A stretch of 43,047 nt of DNA, taken from the NCBI GenBank assembly GCA_014801225.1, contig JAAVEO010000037.1:1-43047 (forward strand), given 5' to 3'. Under the pieces are notes generated by a model. The model was not told where the DNA came from. It ran no database searches and saw only the letters and a program-made list of their open reading frames with translations. Position numbers and translations under genes: made by a program. This document shows positions 26,754 to 35,807 of the stretch, piece by piece. Each line of letters opens with the position of its first letter. Position 1 is the stretch's first letter. The stretch is from Bacteroides sp. (GTDB taxonomy: Bacteria; Bacteroidota; Bacteroidia; Bacteroidales; Muribaculaceae).

Positions 26754-28916
26754 ATGAAACATTTCTTTACTCCAATATTTCTTTTCCCGCTGGCGATGAC
26801 TCCTCTCGCCGCGTCAGCCTCCACCGTGGCCTTATCTCCTGCCGATGATGCCGGCTCCTCCACAACTGTAATCGAAGGGGCCGACACACTTCCAAGCATA
26901 GAGCTTGAGGAAATAGTGGTGCAGGGACGTACACAGCGCGTGGTGAAATACGGCGTTGAATACATACCCGACAAGAAGACGAAGCGCAACTCGCTCAACG
27001 CCACCAATCTGCTTTTGAAAATGCAGATACCGCAGCTTGATGTCAATCCCCTCACGTCCAAAGTCACCACCATCACCGGTCAGGAGGTGTCCTTCTTCAT
27101 CGATTATGTCCCTGCCTCCTCCGATCAGCTTTCAGGAATGCGAACGGAAGATGTGCTGAGGGTGGAGGTGCTTGACCATCCTGCCGACCCCCGCTTCAAT
27201 GGAGCGGCCCATGTGGTCAACTACGTAATGGTGAAGTATGAGTGGGGCGGTTACACCAAGGCGATGCTCAGCAGTCATTTCCTTTCTGACGATTTTGTCG
27301 GAGGAGGGCTGTTCTCACGATTCGTATATAAGAACTGGCAGTTTGATGCCACTGCCTCCGGAGGAGGATTCTTCTTCAACCGTAAGCCCGAGAGTACGTC
27401 GGAAACTTTTCGGGATGTTGACTTTCTCGGGCGGCATTACGATGAAGTGACACGTACCACCTCTACCGACCACTACAGGCAGAGATCGGACAACCAGGAC
27501 GCCACGTTCCGTTTCGTCTATCAGAAGGAGAATGTTTATATCCACCACAGTGTCGCATTCACACGCTTTGCACAGCCGAAAGGAGATCGCCGTACATCCT
27601 TGAAATTTTCAGTTCCAGAACTTGCTGAAACGGATGCAGAATACTCCGAGACAAATCTGACTCTCAGTCCCTCTGTCAATGGCTACTACTTTTTTAATTT
27701 CCCGAAACAGAATTCGTTGTCGGTCAACTGGAGTTTCTCTTATAATGCCCAAAAGCGCTATTCCGATTATAAAGTGCCGGGCCTTGATCCTATTGTCAAC
27801 AACAACCGGGAGAAGGTCTATACTCCGAGTGTGCAATTATATTACACCAAAGTATTGCCGCGTCAGAATATGATCCGGGCTGTCCTTTACTCCTATGCCT
27901 CCTTCTATCATACGGAGTACTCCGGATCTTATGACGGCACGCAGAAGCTTGTCTCGAATGAAAATATGTTCTTCCTGGAATATATGAAGAACTGGAATTT
28001 CGGACTGAGCCTCTATAGCCGTGTGGGTGTTTCCAATGTGGAGGGTCGTGTCAACGGCGTCTCCACGCTCAATGAGTGGAATCCTCGTTTGGGGCTTCAA
28101 TTGCAATACAGGATCAACGATAAAAACTCTGTCACACTCGAGGGATGGTGGGGAAATAACCATCCTGATCCCTCCACCGCCAATGACGCTCTTGTGCAGA
28201 GCAACGAGCTTATGTGGCTGCAAGGAAATCCCGACCTCCGGAACACCATTTTCAATTCAGCGTCACTCTCATATAACTGGATACCGACCAACAAATTCTC
28301 CCTCTCCGGCTCACTCTCATATTCCGGATATCAGCATCGCCAGGCATATCTGTTCCATACGCTCCCGGGAGTGGACGGATTGGTAAGACAGGTGGTGAAC
28401 AGCGGCAACTATTCTTCCTTCAGCGGCTATCTTTCGGCCACCCTTCGTCTGCTGCAGAACTCCCTTGTCCTTACCGCCTCGGGTGGTGCCGGACGAATGA
28501 TGCTGAGCGGAATGGACGGTCAGAACCGCAACTACATTACCGGCAATGCAAGGGCTCAATACATGGGTTCCAATTGGACTGTAGCGCTTTTCTATAATTC
28601 GCCATCCGTATATCTCGGGGGAATGAACTTCGGTTACGTCTCTTATAACAAAGGCTCCTACGGCGTGTCATTCTCCTATGCATTGGGCGATTTCCAGACA
28701 GAGGTGCAATTCAACAACTGGTTCCGTCGCGATTATCTCAGCCATACGAAGTTCAACTCGTCAAGATATTCGGTTGACAGGGTTGATTGGGCTCCCAATC
28801 TTTCACGAATAGTAAATCTTGCGTTCACCTATACGTTGCCCTATGGCAAGAAGGTGAGTCGCAGCGATGAAGCCTCTGCCGGAAGCGGACGCGGAAGCTC
28901 TGCAATTCTCAAGTAA
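26754..28916 (+). CDS. TonB-dependent-receptor-like outer membrane protein (plug plus barrel)
   Basis: 720 residues. A signal peptide is followed by a short linker and a plug-like domain: LEEIVVQGRTQRVVKYGVEY (about 51-70), NATNLLLKMQIPQLDVNP, FFIDYVPASSDQLSGMRTEDV and VEVLDHPADPRFNGAAHVVNY. The remaining 540 residues are beta-barrel strands with periodic aromatics, of the outer-membrane beta-barrel family 3 type (PF14905). There is no carboxypeptidase-regulatory-like domain in front of the plug, which many Bacteroidota members have, and no SusD partner beside it. I see no clear TonB box. The last residues (SAGSGRGSSAILK) are not a typical barrel terminal strand. Ligand unknown. It is a single-gene unit bounded by terminators. 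Confidence 0.88.
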   Translation: MKHFFTPIFLFPLAMTPLAASASTVALSPADDAGSSTTVIEGADTLPSIELEEIVVQGRTQRVVKYGVEYIPDKKTKRNSLNATNLLLKMQIPQLDVNPLTSKVTTITGQEVSFFIDYVPASSDQLSGMRTEDVLRVEVLDHPADPRFNGAAHVVNYVMVKYEWGGYTKAMLSSHFLSDDFVGGGLFSRFVYKNWQFDATASGGGFFFNRKPESTSETFRDVDFLGRHYDEVTRTTSTDHYRQRSDNQDATFRFVYQKENVYIHHSVAFTRFAQPKGDRRTSLKFSVPELAETDAEYSETNLTLSPSVNGYYFFNFPKQNSLSVNWSFSYNAQKRYSDYKVPGLDPIVNNNREKVYTPSVQLYYTKVLPRQNMIRAVLYSYASFYHTEYSGSYDGTQKLVSNENMFFLEYMKNWNFGLSLYSRVGVSNVEGRVNGVSTLNEWNPRLGLQLQYRINDKNSVTLEGWWGNNHPDPSTANDALVQSNELMWLQGNPDLRNTIFNSASLSYNWIPTNKFSLSGSLSYSGYQHRQAYLFHTLPGVDGLVRQVVNSGNYSSFSGYLSATLRLLQNSLVLTASGGAGRMMLSGMDGQNRNYITGNARAQYMGSNWTVALFYNSPSVYLGGMNFGYVSYNKGSYGVSFSYALGDFQTEVQFNNWFRRDYLSHTKFNSSRYSVDRVDWAPNLSRIVNLAFTYTLPYGKKVSRSDEASAGSGRGSSAILK

Positions 28917-28960
28917 TATCCCCCGGTACGTTCCGGTTGGAGATAATAAATCGTTGAAAT

Positions 28961-29002
28961 AAAAACGGGATAACGATGCATCAGCATCGTTATCCCGTTT
29001 TT
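28961..29002. terminator. Bidirectional terminator between convergent genes
   Basis: A 19-base perfect inverted repeat (28961-28979 with 28984-29002) around a four-base loop, with A5 at one end and T5 at the other. It serves the plus gene ending at 28916 and the minus gene ending at 29070. Confidence 0.94.
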
Positions 29003-29069
29003 ATTGTTCAGTATGTAGTTGGAAACGGTCTGTCTCTTTTGTGAAGAGGTAAAGGCTCACTTCAAAAAA

Positions 29070-30941
29070 TCAATCTGCTCGCTTGGAAGAGTTCCCTTCA
29101 TAATAATTGATGAAGGCTTTGTTGACAAGACGATTGCCGCCGGGGGTGGGGTAGTTGCCCGTGAAATACCAGTCGCCGGGATTCTCCGGTATGGCCTTGT
29201 GCATACTCTCCACCGATTGATATACGATTCGGACTTCGGCGCGTGTGCCCGGAGGGGTGAGCAACTCTGCAATCTCGGCCGCCACTTCCTCATCCGTGAA
29301 GGGAGCGTACACATCTTTTACATGGTTCTGCACCTCCTCTTTGGGAAGATTCTCCTGATCCTTGCATTTGCGGTACACTTCCTCAAGCACATTCTCCATA
29401 CCGCGCTTGCGGAGAAGAGAGACGGCTGCTTTGAAAGCGATGAATTCTCCCATGCGCGACATATCTATGCCATAACAATCAGGGAAACGCACCTGCGGCG
29501 AACTGGACACAATCACAAGGCGTGATGGATGCAGACGATCGAGAATTCGGATAATAGATTGGCGAAGGGTAGTGCCGCGCACTATGCTGTCGTCGATTAC
29601 CACCAGATTGTCATCCGGTCTCACGCTGCCGTATGTGATGTCGTACACATGGGCCGCGAGATCATCACGACTCGCACCCTCGGCGATGAATGTGCGGAGC
29701 TTGATATCCTTGATCGCTACCTTCTCTCTGCGCACACGGCGAAGCAATACCTTCTCCACCTTCTCATCTGTAAGTTCCCCGGCCTGTGCCAACTTCTCTA
29801 TCTCGCGAATCTTATCCTTGATAAGATACTCCTCGAAACCTTGCACCATACCGTAGAACGCCACTTCTGCTGTGTTGGGGATGAAGGAGAGTACGGAACG
29901 GTCAATGTCGTTGTCCACTGCTTTCAGCACCGGCTCCACGAGTAATCGGCCCAATTCCTTGCGCTCGCGATAGATATCCGCATCCGAACCTCTGGAGAAG
30001 TAGATACGTTCGAATGAGCAACGGGCATTCTTCCCCTCCGGAAGAATCTGTTCCAGACGCCAGCTTGAATCCCTGTCAACAATAAGGGCTTCTCCGGGCT
30101 TAAGCTCTTTCACATCCTCCACTCCAAGGTCGAACGCAGTCTGTATCACCGGCCTCTCGCTTGCCAGCACCACAATCTCATCATCTGCATAGTAGAAAGC
30201 GGGGCGAATGCCGTGTGGGTCTCTCATGGCCCACATGTCTCCGTTACCGACTATGCCGCAGATCACGTATCCTCCATCCCATTCCGGCGAACATCGGCGA
30301 AGCATATTGGCCACATTGAGGTCGCGGGCGATAGCGTGAGATAAGGCAAGCCCTGTCAGGCCCTGTGCACGGTGTATCTTGTAAAGGCGTTCATTCTCGC
30401 GGTCAAGAGCATGGCCGAGCTGTTCGAGCAAGATGAAAGTGTCGGCATAGAGGCGGGGATGCTGACCGGTGGCCGTGATCGAATTGAAAATCTCGTCCAC
30501 ATTGGTCATGTTGAAATTGCCGCAGAGGAGCATATTGCGCGAGCTCCAATTGTTGCGGCGCATGAAGGGGTGCACATAGTTGAGTCCCGAACGTCCCGTT
30601 GTGCTATAGCGCAGATGTCCCATATAGACTTCCCCTACGAAAGGCTCGGCGGCTCCCTGTGAGCGAGCATCGTCAATCTGATGATGTACTGTGTCGAAGA
30701 TTTTCTGTATAGCGTCCGCTCCCTCGGCGCGTTCTCGGAAGATATACTCATTTCCGGGCGCCACATCCATACGTACGCATCCTATTCCGGCTGCCTCCTG
30801 TCCGCGGTTATGCTCCTTCTCCATGATGAGATAGAGCTTGTTAAGCCCGTAGAGGCTTGTGCCATACTTCTTCTGATAATATTCAAGCGGTTTCAGCAGG
30901 CGAATCATCGCCACTCCGCATTCATGCTTGATGAGTTCCAT
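29070..30941 (-). CDS. Amidophosphoribosyltransferase (PurF family), long form
   Basis: 623 residues from ATG 30941 (MELIKHECGVAMI); the open frame extends further upstream but across the terminator of the neighbouring gene, so it is rejected. The glutamine amidotransferase half has its nucleophile at C8 after a seven-residue propeptide, and the segments EKEHNRGQEAAGI and MGHLRYSTTG. The phosphoribosyltransferase half has the PRPP motif VVIDDSIVRGTTLRQSI. Family members make 5-phosphoribosylamine from PRPP and glutamine, the first step of purine synthesis. At 623 residues it exceeds the common 470-500 form, with insertions around residues 130-170 and 420-470; this long form recurs in Bacteroidales. 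Whether it is the main PurF or a paralogue cannot be told here. Confidence 0.9.
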   Translation of the reverse strand: MELIKHECGVAMIRLLKPLEYYQKKYGTSLYGLNKLYLIMEKEHNRGQEAAGIGCVRMDVAPGNEYIFRERAEGADAIQKIFDTVHHQIDDARSQGAAEPFVGEVYMGHLRYSTTGRSGLNYVHPFMRRNNWSSRNMLLCGNFNMTNVDEIFNSITATGQHPRLYADTFILLEQLGHALDRENERLYKIHRAQGLTGLALSHAIARDLNVANMLRRCSPEWDGGYVICGIVGNGDMWAMRDPHGIRPAFYYADDEIVVLASERPVIQTAFDLGVEDVKELKPGEALIVDRDSSWRLEQILPEGKNARCSFERIYFSRGSDADIYRERKELGRLLVEPVLKAVDNDIDRSVLSFIPNTAEVAFYGMVQGFEEYLIKDKIREIEKLAQAGELTDEKVEKVLLRRVRREKVAIKDIKLRTFIAEGASRDDLAAHVYDITYGSVRPDDNLVVIDDSIVRGTTLRQSIIRILDRLHPSRLVIVSSSPQVRFPDCYGIDMSRMGEFIAFKAAVSLLRKRGMENVLEEVYRKCKDQENLPKEEVQNHVKDVYAPFTDEEVAAEIAELLTPPGTRAEVRIVYQSVESMHKAIPENPGDWYFTGNYPTPGGNRLVNKAFINYYEGNSSKRAD

Positions 30942-30999
30942 ATCTTGAATTGAAAATGCAAAATTACAACAAATTACTTTCCCGCTTCCTATTTCTACG

Positions 31000-31039
31000 A
31001 AAAAAATCGGGAGGAAACCTCTGAAGGCTCCCTCCCGAT
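31000..31039 (-). terminator. Intrinsic terminator after the helical-repeat membrane protein gene
   Basis: ATCGGGAGG (31006-31014) pairs with CCTCCCGAT (31031-31039). On the minus strand the stem is followed by seven T residues (complement of 31000-31006). It separates this gene from the purF-like gene. Confidence 0.87.
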
Positions 31040-31065
31040 GCAATATCTATCTGTAGAGAATGGTA

Positions 31066-32472
31066 TTAATGAAGTTTATCCTTATGGATATCACGCAGAC
31101 TTTTACCGTCTACATTGAACTCCTCCAGTTGCTCCTCGAGGTCACGACATCTTATACGCATATTTGTATAGCGACGATGAATAAGAATCACGAGAAGTAG
31201 CAGGATACATACACCGATTACTGATACCAGAATAATCTGTCGTTCCGTAGCCAACCGGAGGTCGCGGGTCTGGATATCGAGCTGATGATTTTTACTTTTG
31301 AGCTCGTTGACATCATAGCGTACTTGAAGCTCGCGGTAGATGCCCTCTGCATTGAGGCGGAAATATTCCTCGAGCTGGTCGTTGTATTCCTTTAGGGCGA
31401 AGAGGAGCGTGGCATCGTCGCCGGTAGCCGTGGCTGCCTCTTTCAACATTCTGAGCAACTGGAGACGGTAATCGTTATTATTGTCGTCATTTTGTGATGT
31501 CAGGAATGTCTTGATCAAAGGAATGGCCTGCGCATACTCCTTATGGGCCATAAGCCAATAGATACGTTCACGGGGATTGCTCTCATGTTCGGCTTTGACA
31601 TCAGGGTTGATACGCACAAGGGCAAGCGCGAGATTATTTATGGAATCTACCTCTTTTAGTGTCAAGGCCTTGTAATTACAGAGCATACGGCGATAAGCCG
31701 TATAGCGTACCATATCGAAATTACGGTATTTACGCCCCCCCTCGGAATATCTCTTCTCAAGGTTGGATACATTCTTTAGTAATTGGCGATCAGCCTCCAG
31801 CGAACGTTCATACTCGAAGTTCTTGGCATAATAAGTGGCTGAGGAGGTGTAGAAGAGATTTCTGACACTAAGATTCTGTGCGGGAAGACGCTCTATCTCT
31901 TTGTTGAGTCGGTCTACATAATCTTTGTACATCCCTCCCTTGGAGCTCCCGCCGAGATAAAGAGCAAGGGTATATAGCTCTTGGATATCGGAGAAAAGAT
32001 CTGATTTTTTTGTCTCTCTGCGCACAAGAGCTTGAGTCAACAGTTTCTGACGTTCCGCTTCCGAGAGATACTGGACATTGTGGGTTGCCAACATTATATT
32101 GAGGTAGAGATTGGTTCCTTTCTGTACTTCATTCTCCGGGAGAGCTGCATTGATGCTTATAAGACGCTTTATCGTTGTGTCTGATTTTATATTGAAATTG
32201 CCAAGCTGACGCAACATATCCATTATTGCCGGCAGGTCATCGGCCCGTTGGCCGGTATGAAGTATCTGCCAAGCCATCTTTTTCTGCTCGTCACGGCTTG
32301 ATAAATCATAAATGTCATAGAGAATGGGCAAACTGTCGGCGGGTGTTGTGACTTTTGACAATTCGCGGCGCAGACTGTCGGCTATATGTGCGCGCTGCTC
32401 GGGCTTGAGACGTCCGAACGCAGGGATGGCTATAGCCATTAGCAAAAGAACAGAAGCAATTTTTGTTTTCAA
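31066..32472 (-). CDS. Exported helical-repeat protein with a C-terminal membrane anchor
   Basis: 468 residues from a TTG at 32472, chosen because it gives a clean signal peptide (MKTKIASVLLLMAIAIPAFG); there is no ATG in a suitable place, and the promoter at 32580-32611 leaves about 100 bases of leader. Residues 25-395 are helical with TPR-like spacing (LPILYDIYDLSSRDEQKKMAW, SVRNLFYTSSATYYAKNFEYERSLE-type helices). A coiled segment precedes one membrane helix, IILVSVIGVCILLLLVILI (about 410-430), leaving a 38-residue cytoplasmic tail with LEEQLEEFNVDG. The plan matches Bacteroidales TPR-membrane sensor proteins (DUF6377-like), but the usual cytoplasmic DNA-binding output is missing. It is a single-gene unit. 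Function unknown. Confidence 0.8.
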   Translation of the reverse strand: MKTKIASVLLLMAIAIPAFGRLKPEQRAHIADSLRRELSKVTTPADSLPILYDIYDLSSRDEQKKMAWQILHTGQRADDLPAIMDMLRQLGNFNIKSDTTIKRLISINAALPENEVQKGTNLYLNIMLATHNVQYLSEAERQKLLTQALVRRETKKSDLFSDIQELYTLALYLGGSSKGGMYKDYVDRLNKEIERLPAQNLSVRNLFYTSSATYYAKNFEYERSLEADRQLLKNVSNLEKRYSEGGRKYRNFDMVRYTAYRRMLCNYKALTLKEVDSINNLALALVRINPDVKAEHESNPRERIYWLMAHKEYAQAIPLIKTFLTSQNDDNNNDYRLQLLRMLKEAATATGDDATLLFALKEYNDQLEEYFRLNAEGIYRELQVRYDVNELKSKNHQLDIQTRDLRLATERQIILVSVIGVCILLLLVILIHRRYTNMRIRCRDLEEQLEEFNVDGKSLRDIHKDKLH

Positions 32473-32528
32473 AATGGAATAGATAGATATAAATTTTTGA
32501 GAAGAATATGTCAATATGCATAGTCGTC

Positions 32529-32558
32529 GCAATCATCCCCCCTTTCGGCAATGATTGC
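32529..32558 (-). promoter_or_regulatory. Hairpin in the leader of the helical-repeat protein gene
   Basis: GCAATCAT (32529-32536) and ATGATTGC (32551-32558) are perfect complements separated by 14 bases that are C- and G-rich. It lies about 57 bases upstream of the TTG start within the predicted transcript. There is no T run, so it is not a normal terminator; it could affect RNA stability or bind a regulator. Confidence 0.4.
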
Positions 32559-32579
32559 AACGCTCTGCATATCCGACTG

Positions 32580-32611
32580 CAAATTTAATAAAAATATCAT
32601 ACCTATCCAAA
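32580..32611 (-). promoter_or_regulatory. Promoter of the helical-repeat protein gene
   Basis: On the minus strand: TTTG (complement of 32608-32611), 20 bases, TAAATTTG (complement of 32580-32587). Full consensus match. Confidence 0.8.
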
Positions 32612-32825
32612 ATTTAATTCCTATTCTTCCTCTTTTAATTATCCCTTTTATCATCCTCTTTGTTTGGGCATCCCTTCTCGGTCTTAGTCGTTGCCGTCAC
32701 CTTTTGTTGCAACCTCGCTCCTCCCGACCATTCTATTAATGAAAATCTTAGTTCAATATATCCCATATCTTGTTCAGATATTTATTACTCTCGTCTTTCG
32801 GTTTTTTTATCCTGCTCTTTCTCTC

Positions 32826-32833
32826 TAAATTTG
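32826..32833 (+). promoter_or_regulatory. -7 box of the arabinofuranosidase gene
   Basis: TAAATTTG, with GGTTTT at about the right distance instead of TTTG. It gives a leader of about 50 bases before the ATG at 32890. Confidence 0.55.
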
Positions 32834-32889
32834 CATATCTCCTCCCGCCTCTCTTTTTATTATTGTTATAAACATCCCATTTATTCGTA

Positions 32890-35433
32890 ATGAAAAATTC
32901 CCCCGGCCTTCTCTCTTCTATCTTGGCTCTTTCTTCCGCAGCCGTTGCTTTCGGCGCATCCTCATCTCCTTCCGTACATATCGATCTTTCAAAACGTGGT
33001 GCCGATATCCCCGCTTCTCTCTATGGTATATTCTTTGAGGAAATTACCGGCTCCGGCGATGGTGGCCTCTACGGCGAACTCATACGCAATCGCGGATTTG
33101 AAGAGGGCGTGCTCCCTGCGGGCACATCTCTTGATGCCGACGGTTTCGCCGCCGCAAAGCATGCCCGTTGCTACTCCAACGACAGTATCAACCGCTTCCG
33201 AGTTCACTGGAATCCTGATAAGGGTATGACTGCCTGGCGCGTGGTGCTGGCGGATGGCGCTAAGGCTGAGACCTCTTTGGTCACTGACAATCCTCTCAAT
33301 AGTGCTACTCCACATTCCCTCGCCATTGATCTCGGTGCCGCGCGTCAAAGTGTGAGTGTAATCAATGAGGGTTACTGGGGCATCGGCATGAAGAAAGGGG
33401 AGAAGTATGATCTTGAATTCTATGCCCGCTCCGCATCCGTGAAGGATTGTGTGGTGGAAGTGATAGATAAGGATGGCGCTCCTGTTGCCACGGCGAAGGT
33501 AAAACTTAAGTCTGACGGGAAGTGGAATCGCTATATCGCCACTCTTTTCTCCGAGGCATCCGCTTCCGGTTGCTCCCTGAAACTCACATTCCCGCCGAAG
33601 GGTAAGATATGGCTCGACTATGTGTCTCTCTTCCCTGAGAATACTTTCAAAGGGCGTCCCGGCGGTCTGCGCAAGGATATTGCCACCGCTATTGCGGATC
33701 TTAAACCGGCTTTCATGCGTTGGCCCGGCGGTTGCATCGTGGAGGGCCTCACTCTCGATAATCGTGTGAAGTGGAAGGAGACTATCGGAAATCCTGTGGA
33801 GCGCCCTGGAGAGTACGATCTGTGGGGGTATCGCAGCACCTATGGTCTCGGTTATCATGAATTCCTGCAGTTCTGTGAGGATATCGGAGCCGACGGTATG
33901 TTTGTATGCAATGCCGGTATGTCGTGTCTTTTTCGCAATGGAGATTATGTGCAAGGTGATGATCTTCAGCCGCTGATAGATGAGGTGCTCGATGCTATCG
34001 AATATGCAGTAGGTGATGCCGAGACCACCCGCTGGGGCGCAGAGAGGGCCCGCAACGGTCATCCGGCTCCCTTCCCTCTGAAATATGTGGAGATTGGCAA
34101 TGAGAATGTTTTCTACCGCTATGCTGAAAATTATAATCGTTTCCATAAGGCTATAAAGGAGCGTTATCCCGATATCACGCTTATCACGGCTCTTATGTTC
34201 AGCGATGACATCAAGCATCTCGATGAGGTTGAGATTATCGACCCGCATTATTACGAGACTGCCGATTGGTTCTACAATAATGCCGATGTCTTCGACAAAC
34301 TGTCGCGCGATACTCCTTATAAGGTGTATATCGGCGAATATGCCGCCGGCCCGAGCAATCTCTATTCCTCTCTCGCGGAGGCCGCTTTCATGACGGGTGT
34401 GGAGCGCAACGGCGATAAGGTGCAACTTATGTCGTATGCCCCCTTGCTCCAGAATGCTCACTATGGTCGCAACCACATGATTGTGTTTGACGACACCGAG
34501 ACTTTCGGCCGTAGCAATTACCATATCATGAAGCTATTCTCAGAGAATCGTCCTGATTTCAATGTCGCCACTGAGATTCTCGGCGAGCAGACAGCCTTAC
34601 CGGTTATCCCGAATGGTGCTATTGGTGTTGGCACAGCCGGTTCCACAGCTGAATTCCGTGATATTGTTGTGGAAAGCGATGGCAAAGTGGTCTATTCTTC
34701 CGATTTCAGCGATCTTGATTCGCGTTGGACTCCTTTCGGCGGAAATTGGGACGTGAAGGATGGTGTGCTGGCACAGACTTCCCGCGATGGAGAAAACTTT
34801 CTTCGTCTCGACAGCCTTGATCTCTCCGGCTGCTCTATCTCTCTCAAGGCGCGCAAGACGGGTGGAGGTCAGGGATTCCGCGTGATCTTCGGTATGCAAT
34901 CCCCTTCAGAGTGCTATATGGCCGATATGGGTAGTCATTCCAATGAGTCGGTGCTCTTCCGTGAGAATAATCCTCAAAAGGGCTCTGTCTCTCTCTTTGA
35001 CTATCGCAATCAGATGCCGATTCTGCGTGACAAATGGTATGATGTCCGTATCGATATCAAGGGTAGCGTATGGGAATGTTGGCTCGACGGAGAGTTGGCT
35101 TATAGCTATGACTATCAGGCTCCGTCGAAACATTATGCAGTGGCCGGTGTTGATGAGCAGGCCGGCGAACTGGTAGTAAAACTCGTGAATGCACGCACCG
35201 AACCGTGGATCACCTCCCTCGATATTGCCGCCGGTGATATGTCAATCGCCGGGGATGCGCGTCGCTTCGATCTCGCGGCTCCCTCAATCTATGACGAGAA
35301 TTCTTTCGAGCAACCCGAGCTTGTTTCCGCCCGTGAGTCTCTCTTCTCTATCCCGGCTTCGAACGCAGCGCCGCTCCCTATCGAGTGCAAACCCAACTCC
35401 GTCACTCTTCTCCGTATTCCTCTGAAGAAATAG
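32890..35433 (+). CDS. Secreted alpha-L-arabinofuranosidase (GH51) with an inserted C-terminal domain
   Basis: 847 residues. Residues 1-22 are a signal peptide. After the opening strand (HIDLSKRGADIPASLYGIFFEEI) a CBM4-like insert spans about 90-250 (HARCYSNDSINRF to IWLDYVSLFPE). The GH51 barrel follows (GLRKDIATAIADLKPAFMRW). The acid/base is E405 in EIGNENVFYRY and the nucleophile is E483 in YIGEYAAG. Between about 572 and 765 a separate beta-sandwich-like domain is inserted (FRDIVVESDGKVVYSSDFSD, WTPFGGNWDVKDGVLAQT, YDVRIDIKGSVWECWLDGE), of the LamG or DUF1080 type, before the arabinofuranosidase C-terminal domain resumes. It releases arabinose from arabinan or arabinoxylan, probably in the periplasm or at the surface. 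No SusC/SusD pair or other hydrolase is adjacent, so it is not in an obvious utilisation locus. Confidence 0.93.
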   Translation: MKNSPGLLSSILALSSAAVAFGASSSPSVHIDLSKRGADIPASLYGIFFEEITGSGDGGLYGELIRNRGFEEGVLPAGTSLDADGFAAAKHARCYSNDSINRFRVHWNPDKGMTAWRVVLADGAKAETSLVTDNPLNSATPHSLAIDLGAARQSVSVINEGYWGIGMKKGEKYDLEFYARSASVKDCVVEVIDKDGAPVATAKVKLKSDGKWNRYIATLFSEASASGCSLKLTFPPKGKIWLDYVSLFPENTFKGRPGGLRKDIATAIADLKPAFMRWPGGCIVEGLTLDNRVKWKETIGNPVERPGEYDLWGYRSTYGLGYHEFLQFCEDIGADGMFVCNAGMSCLFRNGDYVQGDDLQPLIDEVLDAIEYAVGDAETTRWGAERARNGHPAPFPLKYVEIGNENVFYRYAENYNRFHKAIKERYPDITLITALMFSDDIKHLDEVEIIDPHYYETADWFYNNADVFDKLSRDTPYKVYIGEYAAGPSNLYSSLAEAAFMTGVERNGDKVQLMSYAPLLQNAHYGRNHMIVFDDTETFGRSNYHIMKLFSENRPDFNVATEILGEQTALPVIPNGAIGVGTAGSTAEFRDIVVESDGKVVYSSDFSDLDSRWTPFGGNWDVKDGVLAQTSRDGENFLRLDSLDLSGCSISLKARKTGGGQGFRVIFGMQSPSECYMADMGSHSNESVLFRENNPQKGSVSLFDYRNQMPILRDKWYDVRIDIKGSVWECWLDGELAYSYDYQAPSKHYAVAGVDEQAGELVVKLVNARTEPWITSLDIAAGDMSIAGDARRFDLAAPSIYDENSFEQPELVSARESLFSIPASNAAPLPIECKPNSVTLLRIPLKK

Positions 35434-35523
35434 TAGTGTGGTCCGCACGGATTTTGAGATATACAGGATTCGATAAGTAGACTTTCATTTTTCTGTGCCG
35501 TTTTAATTTCGAACAGCTACTTA

Positions 35524-35564
35524 CAAAAAAAAAGAGGAGGAGCGCTTCCACTACGCTCCTCCTC
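35524..35564 (-). terminator. Strong minus-strand terminator-like hairpin
   Basis: GAGGAGGAGCG (35534-35544) pairs perfectly with 35554-35564 around nine bases. On the minus strand it runs into nine to ten T residues (complement of the A tract ending at 35533). On the plus strand no T run follows, so it is poorly placed for the arabinofuranosidase gene. It ends something transcribed leftward from about 35750 or further. Confidence 0.75.
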
Positions 35565-35753
35565 ACGATTCCACTATAAACTATATCTAACTAAACTGTG
35601 CGCATCACCTATATTCTCACGAACCTCGGTGAATGCTTTTCCATATTGCTTTATGTACCTATAAAACGCCTCTATACAAGGATGGTTTGCTCTTCCCCTA
35701 TACTTTAAACTTCTTAAACACGAGTTAACACTTCCTTTACTTTTGAGACGCAG

Positions 35754-35787
35754 AAAAGCGCTTGAATCCACGGATTCAAGCGCTTTT
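35754..35787. terminator. Terminator after the Omp28-like gene
   Basis: AAAAGCGCTTGAATCC (35754-35769) pairs with 35772-35787 with a minimal loop. A and T ends flank it, so either direction is possible. It lies 21 bases past the stop codon at 35808. Confidence 0.85.
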
Positions 35788-35807
35788 CTTCTATAGTGAG
35801 AAAGTAA

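Larger units (their letters stand above)
32473..32889. other. Divergent intergenic region
   Basis: About 417 bases between two divergent genes. It holds the minus-strand promoter and leader hairpin listed separately, a C/T-rich low-complexity stretch on the plus strand (about 32600-32880), and a plus-strand -7 box TAAATTTG at 32826-32833. At the -33 position of that box there is only a T run after GG. No open frame of interest was seen. Confidence 0.6.
35434..35807. other. Gene-free region with three inverted repeats
   Basis: 374 bases. It holds a short inverted pair (ATAAGTAG near 35474 and CTACTTA near 35517), the hairpin at 35534-35564 and the hairpin at 35754-35787. A 65-codon minus-strand frame (GTG at 35771) lies between the hairpins, but it begins inside a hairpin and looks non-coding. 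No promoter consensus was found. The arrangement could enclose a small minus-strand RNA. Confidence 0.5.

Noticed and set aside
32989..34524. 511-codon minus-strand frame opposite the arabinofuranosidase
   Set aside because: GH51 catalytic motifs prove the plus strand; the opposite frame is a composition artefact.
35574..35771. 65-codon minus-strand frame between two hairpins
   Set aside because: It starts with GTG inside a terminator stem, lacks a promoter and has no recognisable features.
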